Positions 51,607-60,661 of a stretch of 64,000 bases of DNA are shown here, piece after piece (the stretch's first letter is position 1; each line of letters starts with the position of its first letter). The notes beneath the pieces are model-generated. The model saw nothing but the letters and a program-made list of their open reading frames with translations. It was not told the origin of the DNA and made no database searches. The DNA is from Arthrobacter sp. NicSoilC5 (GTDB lineage: Bacteria; Actinomycetota; Actinomycetes; Actinomycetales; Micrococcaceae): the NCBI RefSeq assembly GCF_019977395.1, contig NZ_AP024660.1:558001-622000 (forward strand), in the 5' to 3' direction. The translations under genes were made by a program, and so were the position numbers.

Positions 51607-53082
51607 ATGACCATCACCTCCACCGAGAAGCCCGGTACCCCCGTAGTCGCGATTAACGACATCGGTACCGCTGAGGACTTCCTCGCAGCTGTCGACGCCA
51701 CCATCAAGTACTTCAACGACGGAGATCTCGTCGAAGGTACCGTCGTCAAGGTCGACCGCGATGAAGTCCTGCTCGACATCGGTTACAAGACCGAAGGTGT
51801 CATCCCCTCCCGCGAGCTGTCCATCAAGCACGACGTTGATCCCGGGGACGTTGTCTCCGTTGGCGATCAGGTCGAAGCCCTGGTGCTCACCAAGGAAGAC
51901 AAAGAAGGCCGTCTGATCCTCTCCAAGAAGCGTGCTCAGTACGAGCGTGCCTGGGGCGACATCGAGAAGGTCAAGGAAGAAGACGGTGTCGTCACCGGTA
52001 CCGTCATCGAGGTTGTCAAGGGTGGTCTTATCCTCGACATCGGCCTGCGCGGCTTCCTGCCCGCATCCCTCGTCGAGATGCGCCGTGTGCGCGACCTTGC
52101 TCCGTACATCGGCCAGCAGATCGAAGCCAAGATCATCGAGCTGGACAAGAACCGCAACAACGTTGTGCTGTCCCGCCGTGCATGGCTCGAGCAGACCCAG
52201 TCCGAGGTCCGCTCCACGTTCCTCAACAAGCTGGAAAAGGGCCAGGTCCGTCCCGGCGTCGTTTCCTCCATCGTCAACTTCGGTGCATTCGTGGACCTGG
52301 GCGGCGTAGACGGCCTCGTCCACGTTTCCGAGCTCTCCTGGAAGCACATCGACCACCCGTCCGAGGTTGTCGAAGTTGGCCAGGAAGTCACCGTCGAGGT
52401 TCTCGAGGTCGACCTGGACCGCGAGCGCGTTTCCCTGTCGCTCAAGGCTACGCAGGAAGATCCGTGGCAGACCTTCGCCCGCACCCACGCCCTGGGCCAG
52501 GTTGTTCCGGGTAAGGTCACCAAGCTGGTTCCGTTCGGTGCGTTCGTCCGCGTCGAAGACGGCATCGAAGGCCTGGTCCACATCTCCGAGCTGGCTGTCC
52601 GCCACGTGGAGCTGGCCGAGCAGGTTGTCTCCGTTGGCGACGAACTGTTCGTCAAGGTCATCGACATCGACCTGGAACGCCGCCGCATCTCGCTGTCCCT
52701 CAAGCAGGCCAACGAGGGCGTCGACGCCGACAGCACCGAATTCGATCCCGCTCTGTACGGCATGGCCGCAGAGTACGACGAAGAGGGCAACTACAAGTAC
52801 CCCGAGGGCTTCGACCCCGAGTCCAACGAATGGCTCGAGGGCTACGAGAACCAGCGCGCAGCCTGGGAGCAGCAGTACGCTGACGCCCAGACCCGTTGGG
52901 AAGCCCACAAGAAGCAGGTTGCCCAGCACGCTGCCGACGACGCTGCAGCTGCAACGTCCGGCGACAGCGACTCCGGCACCACCAGCTACTCCTCCGAGCC
53001 TGCTGCCACCGATTCCGGTGCCGGCACCCTGGCTTCGGACGAGGCACTTGCTGCCCTGCGCGAGAAGCTGACCGGCAACTAA
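51607..53082 (+). CDS. rpsA: 30S ribosomal protein S1
   Basis: A 491-residue S1 that brings mRNA to the 30S subunit. Four S1/OB domains are visible (about residues 36-105, 122-190, 208-278, 295-365), with characteristic GTVVKVDRDEVLLDIGYKTEG, RGFLPASLVE, GVVSSIVNFGAFVDLGGVDGLVHVSEL and GKVTKLVPFGAFVRVEDGIEGLVHISEL. A long acidic, flexible tail of about 125 residues ends the protein, as in other actinobacteria. Codon use is strongly biased to favoured codons, as expected for high expression. A strong promoter, structured leader and perfect terminator surround it. Confidence 0.98.
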   Translation: MTITSTEKPGTPVVAINDIGTAEDFLAAVDATIKYFNDGDLVEGTVVKVDRDEVLLDIGYKTEGVIPSRELSIKHDVDPGDVVSVGDQVEALVLTKEDKEGRLILSKKRAQYERAWGDIEKVKEEDGVVTGTVIEVVKGGLILDIGLRGFLPASLVEMRRVRDLAPYIGQQIEAKIIELDKNRNNVVLSRRAWLEQTQSEVRSTFLNKLEKGQVRPGVVSSIVNFGAFVDLGGVDGLVHVSELSWKHIDHPSEVVEVGQEVTVEVLEVDLDRERVSLSLKATQEDPWQTFARTHALGQVVPGKVTKLVPFGAFVRVEDGIEGLVHISELAVRHVELAEQVVSVGDELFVKVIDIDLERRRISLSLKQANEGVDADSTEFDPALYGMAAEYDEEGNYKYPEGFDPESNEWLEGYENQRAAWEQQYADAQTRWEAHKKQVAQHAADDAAAATSGDSDSGTTSYSSEPAATDSGAGTLASDEALAALREKLTGN

Positions 53083-53110
53083 TTGCCGCCGGCCCGGACT
53101 TCCGGGCTGA

Positions 53111-53146
53111 CACAGTGGGCCCCCGCGAAAGCGGGGGCCCACTGTG
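53111..53146 (+). terminator. Strong terminator of rpsA
   Basis: A perfect 16-bp stem (53111-53126 with 53131-53146) with a GAAA loop, followed by CTTTAAA, 28 nt after the rpsA stop. Confidence 0.9.
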
Positions 53147-53225
53147 CTTTAAAGCGCCCGCTGTACTTTAGAAGCAACAGGCGCCTAACGCCCTGGCCCC
53201 CGTCTGGACGGGTCCCGCCGCCGCA

Positions 53226-53726
53226 CTAAAGGTCGACGACGGCGAGGACCGTCCCGTCGTCGTCGTGCGTCAGTGCCGCGCCTGCCGCCGTGAGCAGCCG
53301 CTGGGCGCTGAGGTTCCCGGACAGGGTCCGCGCGGTGACGCGTTTCAGGCCCGCCCGGCGGGCCTCCGCCAGGACGAGGTCCAGGGCGGCACCGCCGATT
53401 CCCCGGGATCGGAAGCTCCGGCCAAGCCAGATGCCGGTTTCCGCAGAGGGGACTCCAGCCGCGGGGTCGCGCTTAAGCCGCACGGAGCCGGCAATGTGGG
53501 TGCCCTTGAAGACAGCCCAGGACTTTTCCGCCGCAGGGCCGTCCAGCCCTGCGGCCGCAGTGCGGTGGTAGCCGTAGAACCAGGCGGTGCGCTCGAGGTT
53601 CCAGCCCGGTCCACCCAGCGGGGGCGCCACTTCATCGGGGGAGGCGTCGCGCTTGGCCAATTGGAGCAGCCGGTCCGCCACGGCCTCGTCCACGTCCGCC
53701 AGGGTCACATCAGTCGAGCCGCTCAT
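53226..53726 (-). CDS. GNAT-family N-acetyltransferase
   Basis: A 166-residue GNAT with the acetyl-CoA-binding segment GIWLGRSFRSRGIGGAALDLVLAEA and the following VTARTLSGNLSAQRLLTAAGA, close to RimJ/RimL-like enzymes that act on protein N-termini or small amines. It starts inside the end of the IMPACT-family gene (ATG 53726 within the coding overlap 53710-53726), so it is translationally coupled to it. Confidence 0.85.
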   Translation of the reverse strand: MSGSTDVTLADVDEAVADRLLQLAKRDASPDEVAPPLGGPGWNLERTAWFYGYHRTAAAGLDGPAAEKSWAVFKGTHIAGSVRLKRDPAAGVPSAETGIWLGRSFRSRGIGGAALDLVLAEARRAGLKRVTARTLSGNLSAQRLLTAAGAALTHDDDGTVLAVVDL

Positions 53727-54399
53727 CAATCCATTCCGTTCCGTCGGGATTGAGCTCGGCGGACCCTGCCGTCAGCTGCAGCAGGCGATCGGACGCAGCG
53801 GCGATGGCGGCAGCGTTGTCAGCCACCGCAATCCGGAGCACCGTGTGCCGGTCCTGGTAGCTGGTGTCCGCCATGACCATGCCTGCGGCGCGCAGATCGT
53901 TCTCCAGCCGTCCCGCTGCCGCGTGCGGCACCGCCGTGGAACAGATCCGCTGCCTGCTGCGCCGGGCAAGGGGTGCCCGGTCAAGGGCGGCCGAGACTGA
54001 TTCGGAATAGGCACGGACCAGGCCACCCGCGCCGAGCAGGACGCCGCCGAAATAGCGGACGACGACGGCGCTGACGTCGCTGAGGTCGGTCACCCCCGGC
54101 GCGGTTTCCCTTTTCAGCAGGGCTTCGAGCATGGGGATGCCGGCGGTCCCGGCGGGTTCGCCGTCGTCGCTGGAGCGCTGGACGGTCCGGTCCGGCCCGA
54201 TGACGAACGCGGAGCAGTGGTGGCGGGCGTCGTGGAATTCGCGGCGGAGGCCGGCCACCAGGTCGCGGGCAGCGTCTTCCGTGCCCGCCCTCCGGAGAAC
54301 CGTGATGAACCTGGAGCGCTTGACCTCAAGTTCATGCCGGAAGTCCCCGCCCGCTGCCAGCGTGGTGTAGGTGGTGGCCCGGCTTTCATGCTCTTGCAT
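53710..54399 (-). CDS. IMPACT/YigZ-family protein
   Basis: A 229-residue protein of the YigZ/IMPACT family: the UPF0029 N-terminal domain with EVKRSRFITVLRRA, HHCSAFVIG, SSDDGEPAGTAGIPML and VVRYFGGVLLGAGGLVRAYS, followed by a DUF1949-like C-terminal domain. The eukaryotic relative regulates translation via GCN1; the bacterial role is unclear. TAGACT lies 7 nt before ATG 54399 (leaderless). It overlaps the downstream GNAT gene by 17 nt. Confidence 0.92.
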   Translation of the reverse strand: MQEHESRATTYTTLAAGGDFRHELEVKRSRFITVLRRAGTEDAARDLVAGLRREFHDARHHCSAFVIGPDRTVQRSSDDGEPAGTAGIPMLEALLKRETAPGVTDLSDVSAVVVRYFGGVLLGAGGLVRAYSESVSAALDRAPLARRSRQRICSTAVPHAAAGRLENDLRAAGMVMADTSYQDRHTVLRIAVADNAAAIAAASDRLLQLTAGSAELNPDGTEWIDERLD

Positions 54400-54406
54400 C
54401 CGGCCC

Positions 54407-54412
54407 AGTCTA
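54407..54412 (-). promoter_or_regulatory. -10 box for leaderless IMPACT-family gene
   Basis: On the minus strand TAGACT ends 7 nt before ATG 54399, with no Shine-Dalgarno between. Confidence 0.5.
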
Positions 54413-54464
54413 GTGCCGCCATGGGGGCGTGGCCCGGCTGGTTCAGCTGGCCAGGCCGGTTCAG

Positions 54465-54470
54465 TAGGGT
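54465..54470 (+). promoter_or_regulatory. -10 box for leaderless coaE
   Basis: TAGGGT ends 6 nt before GTG 54477. A second GTG at 54475 is out of frame. Confidence 0.45.
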
Positions 54471-54476
54471 GGGGGT

Positions 54477-55691
54477 GTGCTGAAGATCGGGTTGACGGGC
54501 GGGATCGCCTCAGGGAAGTCGGTGGTTGCCGCGCGGCTGCAGGAACGCGGCGCCGTGCTGGTGGATGCGGATGCGTTGGCCAGGGAGGTGGTGGAGCCCG
54601 GGACCGAAGGCCTGGAACGCATCGTGGGGGAGTTTGGCGAAGGAATGCTCGACGACGGCGGACGGCTTGACCGCGCGCGTCTCGGGGCGGCGGTGTTCGG
54701 CAATCCTGAGCGCCTCGCCGCTTTGAACGCCATCGTCCATCCCCTGGTGCGCGCCCGCGCCGCCGCCATCACGGCAGCAGCCCCGGCTGACGCCGTGGTG
54801 GTCCAGGACATTCCCCTCCTGGTGGAGACCGGCCAGGGGTCCGCTTTCCACTTGGTGGTGGTGGTGGATGCGCCGGACGACGTGCGGCTGCAGCGCATGC
54901 TCGGGCACCGGGGAATGACCGCGGAAGCGGCGCGTGCCCGGATGGACGCCCAGGCCTCGCGACAGGACCGGCTGGCCGCGGCCGACGCGGTCCTGGACAA
55001 CTCCGGTACCGTGCAGCACCTGCTGGGCCAGGTGGACCGGCTGTGGGATGAGCGCCTGGTTCCCTTCGCCCGCAACCTGGTGGCGGGGAAACGCGCACCG
55101 CGGAACGGCGGTCCGGTCCTGGAACCGCACCGGACGGAGTGGGCGCAGGAGGCGGCCAGGATAGCGGCCCGGCTGGCGGCGGCAGCACCCGACCTCATCC
55201 TGGCCGTGGACCACATTGGCTCCACAGCTGTTCCCGGCCTGCCCGCGAAGGACGTGATCGACCTGCAGGTGACGGTGCCTGACCTCGCGGTTGCGGCCAC
55301 CATCGCACCTCTCCTGGCCGCAGCAGGCTTTCCGGCGGTACGGGACGTCGAATCCGACACTCCAAAGCCCAATGCTCCGGACCCGGCAGCATGGTTGAAG
55401 CGGTTCCACGCCAACGCGGACCCGTGCCGTGCCGTCAACGTCCATGTCCGGCCGGCCGGTTCGGCCGGATGGCGCTTCGCGTTGATGTTCCGCGATTGGC
55501 TGCGGAACGATCCCTCCGCGCTCCGGCTGTACGCGGCGCACAAGGCTGACCTCGCCGCCCGGCACGCCGATTCGGGCACCACCGGCTCCTACGCGGAGGC
55601 GAAGGAACCGTGGTTCACGGACGTCGCGTGGCCCCTCATGGCCGCGTGGGCGGACGCAACCGGGTGGGAACCGCCGTCGTGCGCTTCCTGA
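54477..55691 (+). CDS. coaE: Dephospho-CoA kinase fused to a GrpB/UPF0157 domain
   Basis: A 404-residue fusion. Residues 1-195 are dephospho-CoA kinase, the last step of coenzyme A synthesis: P-loop GLTGGIASGKS (5-15), DADALAREVV, NAIVHPLVRARA and QDIPLLVETG. Residues about 215-395 form a GrpB domain of the nucleotidyltransferase fold (VDHIGSTAVPGLPAKDVIDLQVTV, LMFRDWLRNDP, YAEAKEPW). The same fusion occurs in mycobacteria, where the GrpB part aids folding or regulation of CoaE. Stand-alone bacterial CoaE is about 200 residues. A probable leaderless -10 box sets GTG 54477. Confidence 0.95.
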   Translation: MLKIGLTGGIASGKSVVAARLQERGAVLVDADALAREVVEPGTEGLERIVGEFGEGMLDDGGRLDRARLGAAVFGNPERLAALNAIVHPLVRARAAAITAAAPADAVVVQDIPLLVETGQGSAFHLVVVVDAPDDVRLQRMLGHRGMTAEAARARMDAQASRQDRLAAADAVLDNSGTVQHLLGQVDRLWDERLVPFARNLVAGKRAPRNGGPVLEPHRTEWAQEAARIAARLAAAAPDLILAVDHIGSTAVPGLPAKDVIDLQVTVPDLAVAATIAPLLAAAGFPAVRDVESDTPKPNAPDPAAWLKRFHANADPCRAVNVHVRPAGSAGWRFALMFRDWLRNDPSALRLYAAHKADLAARHADSGTTGSYAEAKEPWFTDVAWPLMAAWADATGWEPPSCAS

Positions 55692-55759
55692 CACCGGCCC
55701 GTGCCGTGCTGGATGTTCGCCGGTAACGGACGGGGCCGTCCAGTGTCGGTGCCCGGCTG

Positions 55760-55765
55760 TAAATT
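55760..55765 (+). promoter_or_regulatory. -10 box for leaderless uvrB
   Basis: TAAATT ends 6 nt before ATG 55772. No clear LexA-type box (GAAC...GTTC) was found near it. Confidence 0.5.
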
Positions 55766-55771
55766 AGATTC

Positions 55772-57886
55772 ATGAGCCTTGCGCAGGAAATCAACCGTGT
55801 TGTAGCGCCCTTCGAAGTCATCAGCGAGTTCAAACCTGCCGGAGACCAGCCGGCCGCCATCGCTGAGCTGACGGAGCGCATCAACAACGGCGAGAAGGAT
55901 GTGGTGCTGCTTGGCGCCACCGGCACCGGTAAAAGTGCCACCACCGCCTGGCTTATTGAACAGGTGCAGCGCCCCACGCTGGTGATGGTGCAGAACAAGA
56001 CCCTTGCCGCCCAGCTGGCCAACGAGTTCCGCGAACTGCTGCCCAACAACGCGGTGGAATACTTCGTTTCCTACTACGACTACTACCAGCCCGAAGCGTA
56101 CGTGGCCCAGACGGACACCTTCATCGAGAAGGATTCCTCCATCAACGAGGAAGTGGAACGGCTCCGCCACTCCGCCACCAACGCGCTGCTGACCCGCCGC
56201 GACGTGATTGTGGTGGCCACGGTGTCCTGCATCTACGGCCTGGGAACCCCTGAGGAATACATTTCCGGCATGGTGACCCTCCGCCGCGGCGCCGAGATGA
56301 ACCGGGACGACCTCCTCCGCAAGTTCGTCTTCATGCAGTACGCCCGCAACGACATGGACTTTCACCGCGGCACCTTCCGGGTGCGCGGCGACACCGTGGA
56401 AATCATTCCCATGTACGAGGAACTGGCCATCAGGATCGAGTTCTTCGGTGATGAGATTGAGAGCATCCAAACCCTCCACCCGCTTACCGGCGAAGTCATC
56501 CGCGACGAGGAAGAGATGTACGTCTTCCCGGCCTCGCACTACGTGGCCGGGCCGGAACGGATGGCGCGGGCCATCAAGCGGATCGAGGATGAGCTGGCGG
56601 ACCGGCTGAAGGTGCTGGAGGGCCAGAACAAGCTCGTCGAAGCCCAACGGCTGCGGATGCGCACCACCTACGACCTCGAGATGATGCAGCAGATGGGTTT
56701 CTGCAACGGCATCGAGAACTACTCGGCGCACATTGACGGGCGGGAGCCGGGTACTGCACCCCACTGCCTCCTGGACTACTTCCCGGACGACTTCCTGCTG
56801 GTGGTGGACGAGTCCCACGTGACCATTCCCCAGATCGGGGCCATGTACGAAGGTGACATGTCCCGCAAACGGAACCTGGTGGACTTCGGCTTCCGGTTGC
56901 CGTCCGCTATGGACAACCGGCCGCTGAAGTGGGACGAGTTCCTCGAACGCGTGGGCCAGACCGTCTACCTCTCGGCCACCCCCGGCAAGTATGAGCTGGG
57001 CAAGGCAGACGGCTACGTCCAGCAGATCATCCGTCCCACCGGCCTGGTGGATCCCGAGGTGGTGGTCAAGCCCACCAAGGGACAGATCGACGACCTCCTC
57101 GGCGAGATCAAGACCCGGGTGGAAAAGAACGAGCGCGTCCTGGTGACCACGCTGACCAAGCGGATGGCAGAGGACCTCACCGACTACCTGCTGGGCCACG
57201 GCGTCAAGGTGGAATACCTGCACTCGGACGTGGACACGCTGCGCCGGGTGGAGCTCCTGCGTGAACTGCGGCTGGGATCCTTCGACGTCCTGGTGGGCAT
57301 CAACCTTCTCCGTGAGGGCCTGGACCTCCCGGAGGTGTCCCTGGTCAGCATCCTGGACGCGGACAAGGAGGGGTTCCTGCGCTCGTCCACCTCGCTGATC
57401 CAGACCATCGGACGTGCCGCCCGCAACGTCTCCGGCCAGGTGCACATGTACGCGGACCGGATCACCGACTCCATGGCCAACGCCATTGACGAAACCAACC
57501 GTCGCCGCGCCATCCAGGTGGCGTACAACAAGGAACACGGCGTCGATCCGCAGCCGCTGCGGAAGAAGATCGCCGACATCACGGACCAGTTGGCCAAGGA
57601 AGATGCCGATACCGATGCGCTGCTGGGCAGCTTCGATTACGGCAAGGGCAAGCGCGGCATCACCGGATCCAATAAGGCCGGCGCCAAGAAGGGCGCGGCC
57701 CAGGTCCGTTCGGACGGCCTGGCGGCGGCTCCGGCCGAGGACCTGGTGGGCCTGATCGCACAGCTCACGGAACAGATGCATGGCGCGGCGGCAGACCTCC
57801 AGTTCGAGGTGGCGGCGCGGATCCGCGACGAGGTCAGCGAGCTGAAGAAGGAGCTGAGGCAGATGCAGGCGGCAGGCCACGCCTGA
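55772..57886 (+). CDS. uvrB: Excinuclease ABC subunit B
   Basis: A 704-residue nucleotide-excision-repair helicase. It has Walker [11 protein letters not shown], the DNA-wedge beta-hairpin region [21 protein letters not shown], motif II DESHVT, SATPG, helicase motifs V-VI ([38 protein letters not shown]) and the C-terminal UVR coiled coil ([27 protein letters not shown]). UvrB takes damaged DNA from UvrA and recruits UvrC. The partner genes are not adjacent; the UvrA-like gene at 19010 is a paralogue. Confidence 0.97.
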   Translation: MSLAQEINRVVAPFEVISEFKPAGDQPAAIAELTERINNGEKDVVLLGATGTGKSATTAWLIEQVQRPTLVMVQNKTLAAQLANEFRELLPNNAVEYFVSYYDYYQPEAYVAQTDTFIEKDSSINEEVERLRHSATNALLTRRDVIVVATVSCIYGLGTPEEYISGMVTLRRGAEMNRDDLLRKFVFMQYARNDMDFHRGTFRVRGDTVEIIPMYEELAIRIEFFGDEIESIQTLHPLTGEVIRDEEEMYVFPASHYVAGPERMARAIKRIEDELADRLKVLEGQNKLVEAQRLRMRTTYDLEMMQQMGFCNGIENYSAHIDGREPGTAPHCLLDYFPDDFLLVVDESHVTIPQIGAMYEGDMSRKRNLVDFGFRLPSAMDNRPLKWDEFLERVGQTVYLSATPGKYELGKADGYVQQIIRPTGLVDPEVVVKPTKGQIDDLLGEIKTRVEKNERVLVTTLTKRMAEDLTDYLLGHGVKVEYLHSDVDTLRRVELLRELRLGSFDVLVGINLLREGLDLPEVSLVSILDADKEGFLRSSTSLIQTIGRAARNVSGQVHMYADRITDSMANAIDETNRRRAIQVAYNKEHGVDPQPLRKKIADITDQLAKEDADTDALLGSFDYGKGKRGITGSNKAGAKKGAAQVRSDGLAAAPAEDLVGLIAQLTEQMHGAAADLQFEVAARIRDEVSELKKELRQMQAAGHA

Positions 57887-57913
57887 CGTCCGCGGCCGGG
57901 CATCCGGCTGGGG

Positions 57914-58040
57914 TACAGTTAAAGCACGTAGGGGAGTATCCCAAGCGCTACGATCGTCAACACGCAGGGCACAGCTGCCCCGCCGGGCGTAGCGGGCCGC
58001 CACATCAGCACCAAGTGCACAGGCAGGCCGGAGAGACTTA
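57914..58040 (+). promoter_or_regulatory. Probable yybP-ykoY manganese riboswitch upstream of terC
   Basis: The 187-nt leader before the TerC gene carries the conserved parts of the yybP-ykoY element in order: GGGGAGTA (57931-57938), GTCAACACG (57956-57964) and GGAGAGACTT (58030-58039), separated by GC-rich arms that can form stems. TACAGT (57914-57919) could be the -10 box. yybP-ykoY RNAs sense Mn2+ and often control TerC/MntP-type genes. The outer P1 stem is not well formed by hand. Confidence 0.7.
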
Positions 58041-58073
58041 CACCATTTTGTGTACCCTGCGAAAGGCTGCCCT

Positions 58074-59102
58074 GTGCTCGACTTGCCCGTATGGTTCGAG
58101 GTTGGCTCATTTGCCGTCCTCGGCCTGATTCTCCTGATCGATCTCCTTCTGGTGGTGCGGCGCCCGCATGAGCCGTCCATGAAGGAGGCCGGTCTGTGGG
58201 TGGCCTTCTACGTCACCCTTGCCCTGGCCTTCGCCGGTGCCATGTTCGCTTTTACCGGGCCCGAATTCGGCAGCCAGTTCGTCGCTGGCTGGGTGACCGA
58301 GTACAGCCTCAGCATCGACAACCTGTTCGTCTTCATCATCATCATGGCCAGGTTCTCCGTGCCCCGGAAGTACCAGCAGGAAGTGTTGATGGTGGGCATC
58401 ATCATCGCGCTCATCCTGCGCGGCATCTTCATCCTGCTGGGCGCCATCGTCATCGAACAGTTCAGCTGGGTGTTCTACATCTTCGGCGCATTCCTGCTGT
58501 GGACGGCCTGGAAGCAGGCCCAGGACGAGGGTGAAGAGGAAGAGGACCGGGAGAACCCGCTGATTGCGAAGATCCGCAAGGTCATCCCGATGTCGGAGAA
58601 GTTCGACGGCGGCAAGCTCCGTACCGTGGTCAACGGCAAGAAGGTCTTCACCCCCATGGTGATCGTCTTCGTCACCATCGGCCTCACGGACCTACTGTTC
58701 GCAGTTGACTCCATCCCCGCGATCTTCGGCCTGACCCAAAGCCCCTTCATTGTCTTCACCGCCAACCTGTTCGCCCTGATGGGCCTGCGGCAGCTGTACT
58801 TCCTGCTGGGTGGCCTGATGAACCGGCTCATCTACCTCAAGCACGCCCTGTCCTTCATCCTCGCGTTCATCGGCGTCAAGCTTGTCCTGCACGCCATGCA
58901 CGTCAACGAGCTTCCCTTCATCAACGGCGGACAGCACATCGAGTGGGCACCTGAGATCCCCACCTTCGTCTCCCTCGCCGTGATTGTGGGCACCATCATC
59001 GTCGCCGTCGTCGCCAGCCTGCTCAGCTCCAAGGCCCAGGCTGCCACGGTGGATCCGCGGCTTGAAGAGGACGCCCGGAAGAGCCACAGCGACGCCGAGT
59101 AG
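58074..59102 (+). CDS. TerC-family integral membrane protein
   Basis: A 342-residue protein with about nine membrane helices and conserved acidic motifs of the TerC/Alx family: SLSIDNLFVFIIIM and FAVDSIPAIFGLT, whose Asp residues lie inside helices and are thought to bind or move metal ions. Recent work on Alx and related proteins supports Mn2+ export, sometimes during protein secretion. A charged loop (DEGEEEEDRENPL) splits the helix bundle. GAAAGG lies 7 nt before GTG 58074. The probable riboswitch upstream supports a manganese role. Confidence 0.9.
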   Translation: MLDLPVWFEVGSFAVLGLILLIDLLLVVRRPHEPSMKEAGLWVAFYVTLALAFAGAMFAFTGPEFGSQFVAGWVTEYSLSIDNLFVFIIIMARFSVPRKYQQEVLMVGIIIALILRGIFILLGAIVIEQFSWVFYIFGAFLLWTAWKQAQDEGEEEEDRENPLIAKIRKVIPMSEKFDGGKLRTVVNGKKVFTPMVIVFVTIGLTDLLFAVDSIPAIFGLTQSPFIVFTANLFALMGLRQLYFLLGGLMNRLIYLKHALSFILAFIGVKLVLHAMHVNELPFINGGQHIEWAPEIPTFVSLAVIVGTIIVAVVASLLSSKAQAATVDPRLEEDARKSHSDAE

Positions 59103-59126
59103 GCGCGCCCCGGCGCATTCCCCTCC

Positions 59127-59160
59127 GGTAATCCCGGCCGCCTGAGCGGCCGGGATTACC
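59127..59160 (+). terminator. Terminator of the terC gene
   Basis: A perfect 15-bp stem (59127-59141 with 59146-59160) with a CTGA loop lies 25 nt after the stop. There is no T-run. Confidence 0.7.
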
Positions 59161-59221
59161 CCTGAAAGCCTCAGCAGCACGGACGGGTTCCGCACCCCTG
59201 TGGGTCCCGCCGGCGCAGGAC

Positions 59222-59227
59222 TATGCT
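59222..59227 (+). promoter_or_regulatory. -10 box for leaderless MFS gene
   Basis: TATGCT ends 6 nt before ATG 59234, with no Shine-Dalgarno. Confidence 0.5.
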
Positions 59228-59233
59228 CAGATC

Positions 59234-60661
59234 ATGGCCCGCACGCTTGTGATGGATCAGGGCGCGCGCCAGGTGCAGCGGCGTACCGTTTTGCTCTTGA
59301 GCGTGGCCCAGGTGTTCGGTGGACTCGGGACGGGATCGACCGTGTCCATTGGTTCCATCCTGGCCGTCGAGCTGTCCGGCTCCAGTGCCTGGGCGGGCTC
59401 CGTGGCCACGGTGATGACCCTCGGGGCGGCGGCCGCAGCCCTGCCGTTGGCATCGCTGGCGGAACGGCGTGGGCGCCGGGCGGGCCAGGTGGCCGGCCTT
59501 TCGGCGGCGCTGGCAGGGGCGGTCCTCATGGTCCTGGCCGTTGTCACCGGGCTCTTCCTCCTGCTGGTCGTGGGCTCGGCAGGCATCGGCATCGGCACGG
59601 CAGCGACGCTGCAGGCACGGTTTGCCGCGGTGGATCTCGCTGCCCCCGAGCACCGCGGGCGGGCCTTGTCCACCGTGGTCTGGGCGGTAACAGTCGGTGC
59701 CGTGGCAGGCCCCAACCTGATCCAGCCCGGAGCGGCGGTAGGAACTGCGCTGGGGCTGCCGCCCATCGCGGGACCGTTCGTGATCTCCGGGGCCGGGCTC
59801 CTCATCGCCGCCGTGCTGCTGTTCGCCGGCCTTCGCCCGGACCCGCTGCTGCTGGCACGCCGCCTTGCCGCGGCCAACAATGCCGCCACCGCGGAGCGGG
59901 GAAGTGGCGCGCCTTCCACCACCCCTGTCGCCGGCACCACCCCGGAAGGTGCCGAAATGGAAGGTGCCCCACCGGAAGGCGTCCCACAGGCAAGGACCCA
60001 GCCCGCCGCAGCGGCCGCGCGGGGCTCGCTGGACCGTGGACTGCGGGCTATCCGCAGCTCCCGGATGGCACTGCTGGCCGTCGCCGGCGTTGTGGCAGCG
60101 CACGCAGTCATGGTGGGTGTCATGTCCATGACCCCGCTGCACCTGCAGCACCTGGTGGAAGGACCGGGCCCGCATGCCGGCCACATCGCCGAGGGGGACG
60201 TGCTGGTCATCATCGGCTTCACCATCTCGCTGCACATCGCAGGCATGTTCGCGCTCTCCCCGGTCATGGGGTGGCTGACCGACAGGGCGGGCCGGATAGA
60301 GACCATCATGATCGGCTTCGCGCTGCTGATCGCCGCCGTCGCCGTTGCCGGGTTCGGCCAGGCCTCGACCGGCGCAGTGGCCGCAGGACTGGTCCTGCTG
60401 GGCATGGGCTGGTCCGCGGCCACGATCTCCGGCTCCACCCTGCTCGCCGAGAGCGTTGGCCAGGACGCCCGGGTGGCTGTCCAAGGCGTCTCCGACATGC
60501 TGATGGGCGCCGCAGGTGCCCTGGGAGGCGCCGTGTCCGGACTGGTCCTGGGCTTTGCCGGCTACCTCGGCCTCAACCTGCTGGGCGGTACCATCGGGGC
60601 GGCCGTCCTGGCCGTCGCCGTTGTCACCCGCACGTCACACCGGCGGTCAGCGGCCGCCTGA
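59234..60661 (+). CDS. MFS transporter
   Basis: A 475-residue major facilitator protein with 12 predicted helices. The MFS motif A appears as ASLAERRGRRAGQVAG between helices 2 and 3 and again in weaker form at PVMGWLTDRAGRIE. The central loop between helices 6 and 7 is long and low in complexity (Pro/Ala/Gly/Glu-rich, about residues 225-265). The sequence resembles uncharacterised actinobacterial drug or metabolite exporters; the substrate is unknown. Its end overlaps the convergent peptidase gene by 15 nt. Confidence 0.88.
   Translation: MARTLVMDQGARQVQRRTVLLLSVAQVFGGLGTGSTVSIGSILAVELSGSSAWAGSVATVMTLGAAAAALPLASLAERRGRRAGQVAGLSAALAGAVLMVLAVVTGLFLLLVVGSAGIGIGTAATLQARFAAVDLAAPEHRGRALSTVVWAVTVGAVAGPNLIQPGAAVGTALGLPPIAGPFVISGAGLLIAAVLLFAGLRPDPLLLARRLAAANNAATAERGSGAPSTTPVAGTTPEGAEMEGAPPEGVPQARTQPAAAAARGSLDRGLRAIRSSRMALLAVAGVVAAHAVMVGVMSMTPLHLQHLVEGPGPHAGHIAEGDVLVIIGFTISLHIAGMFALSPVMGWLTDRAGRIETIMIGFALLIAAVAVAGFGQASTGAVAAGLVLLGMGWSAATISGSTLLAESVGQDARVAVQGVSDMLMGAAGALGGAVSGLVLGFAGYLGLNLLGGTIGAAVLAVAVVTRTSHRRSAAA

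Noticed and set aside
55692..55771. SOS (LexA) box before uvrB.
   Set aside because: TGTTCGCCGGTAACG lacks the second half of a GAAC/GTTC palindrome.
55589..58180. An 863-codon frame antisense to uvrB.
   Set aside because: It reads through uvrB and the riboswitch region with no domain or start signal.
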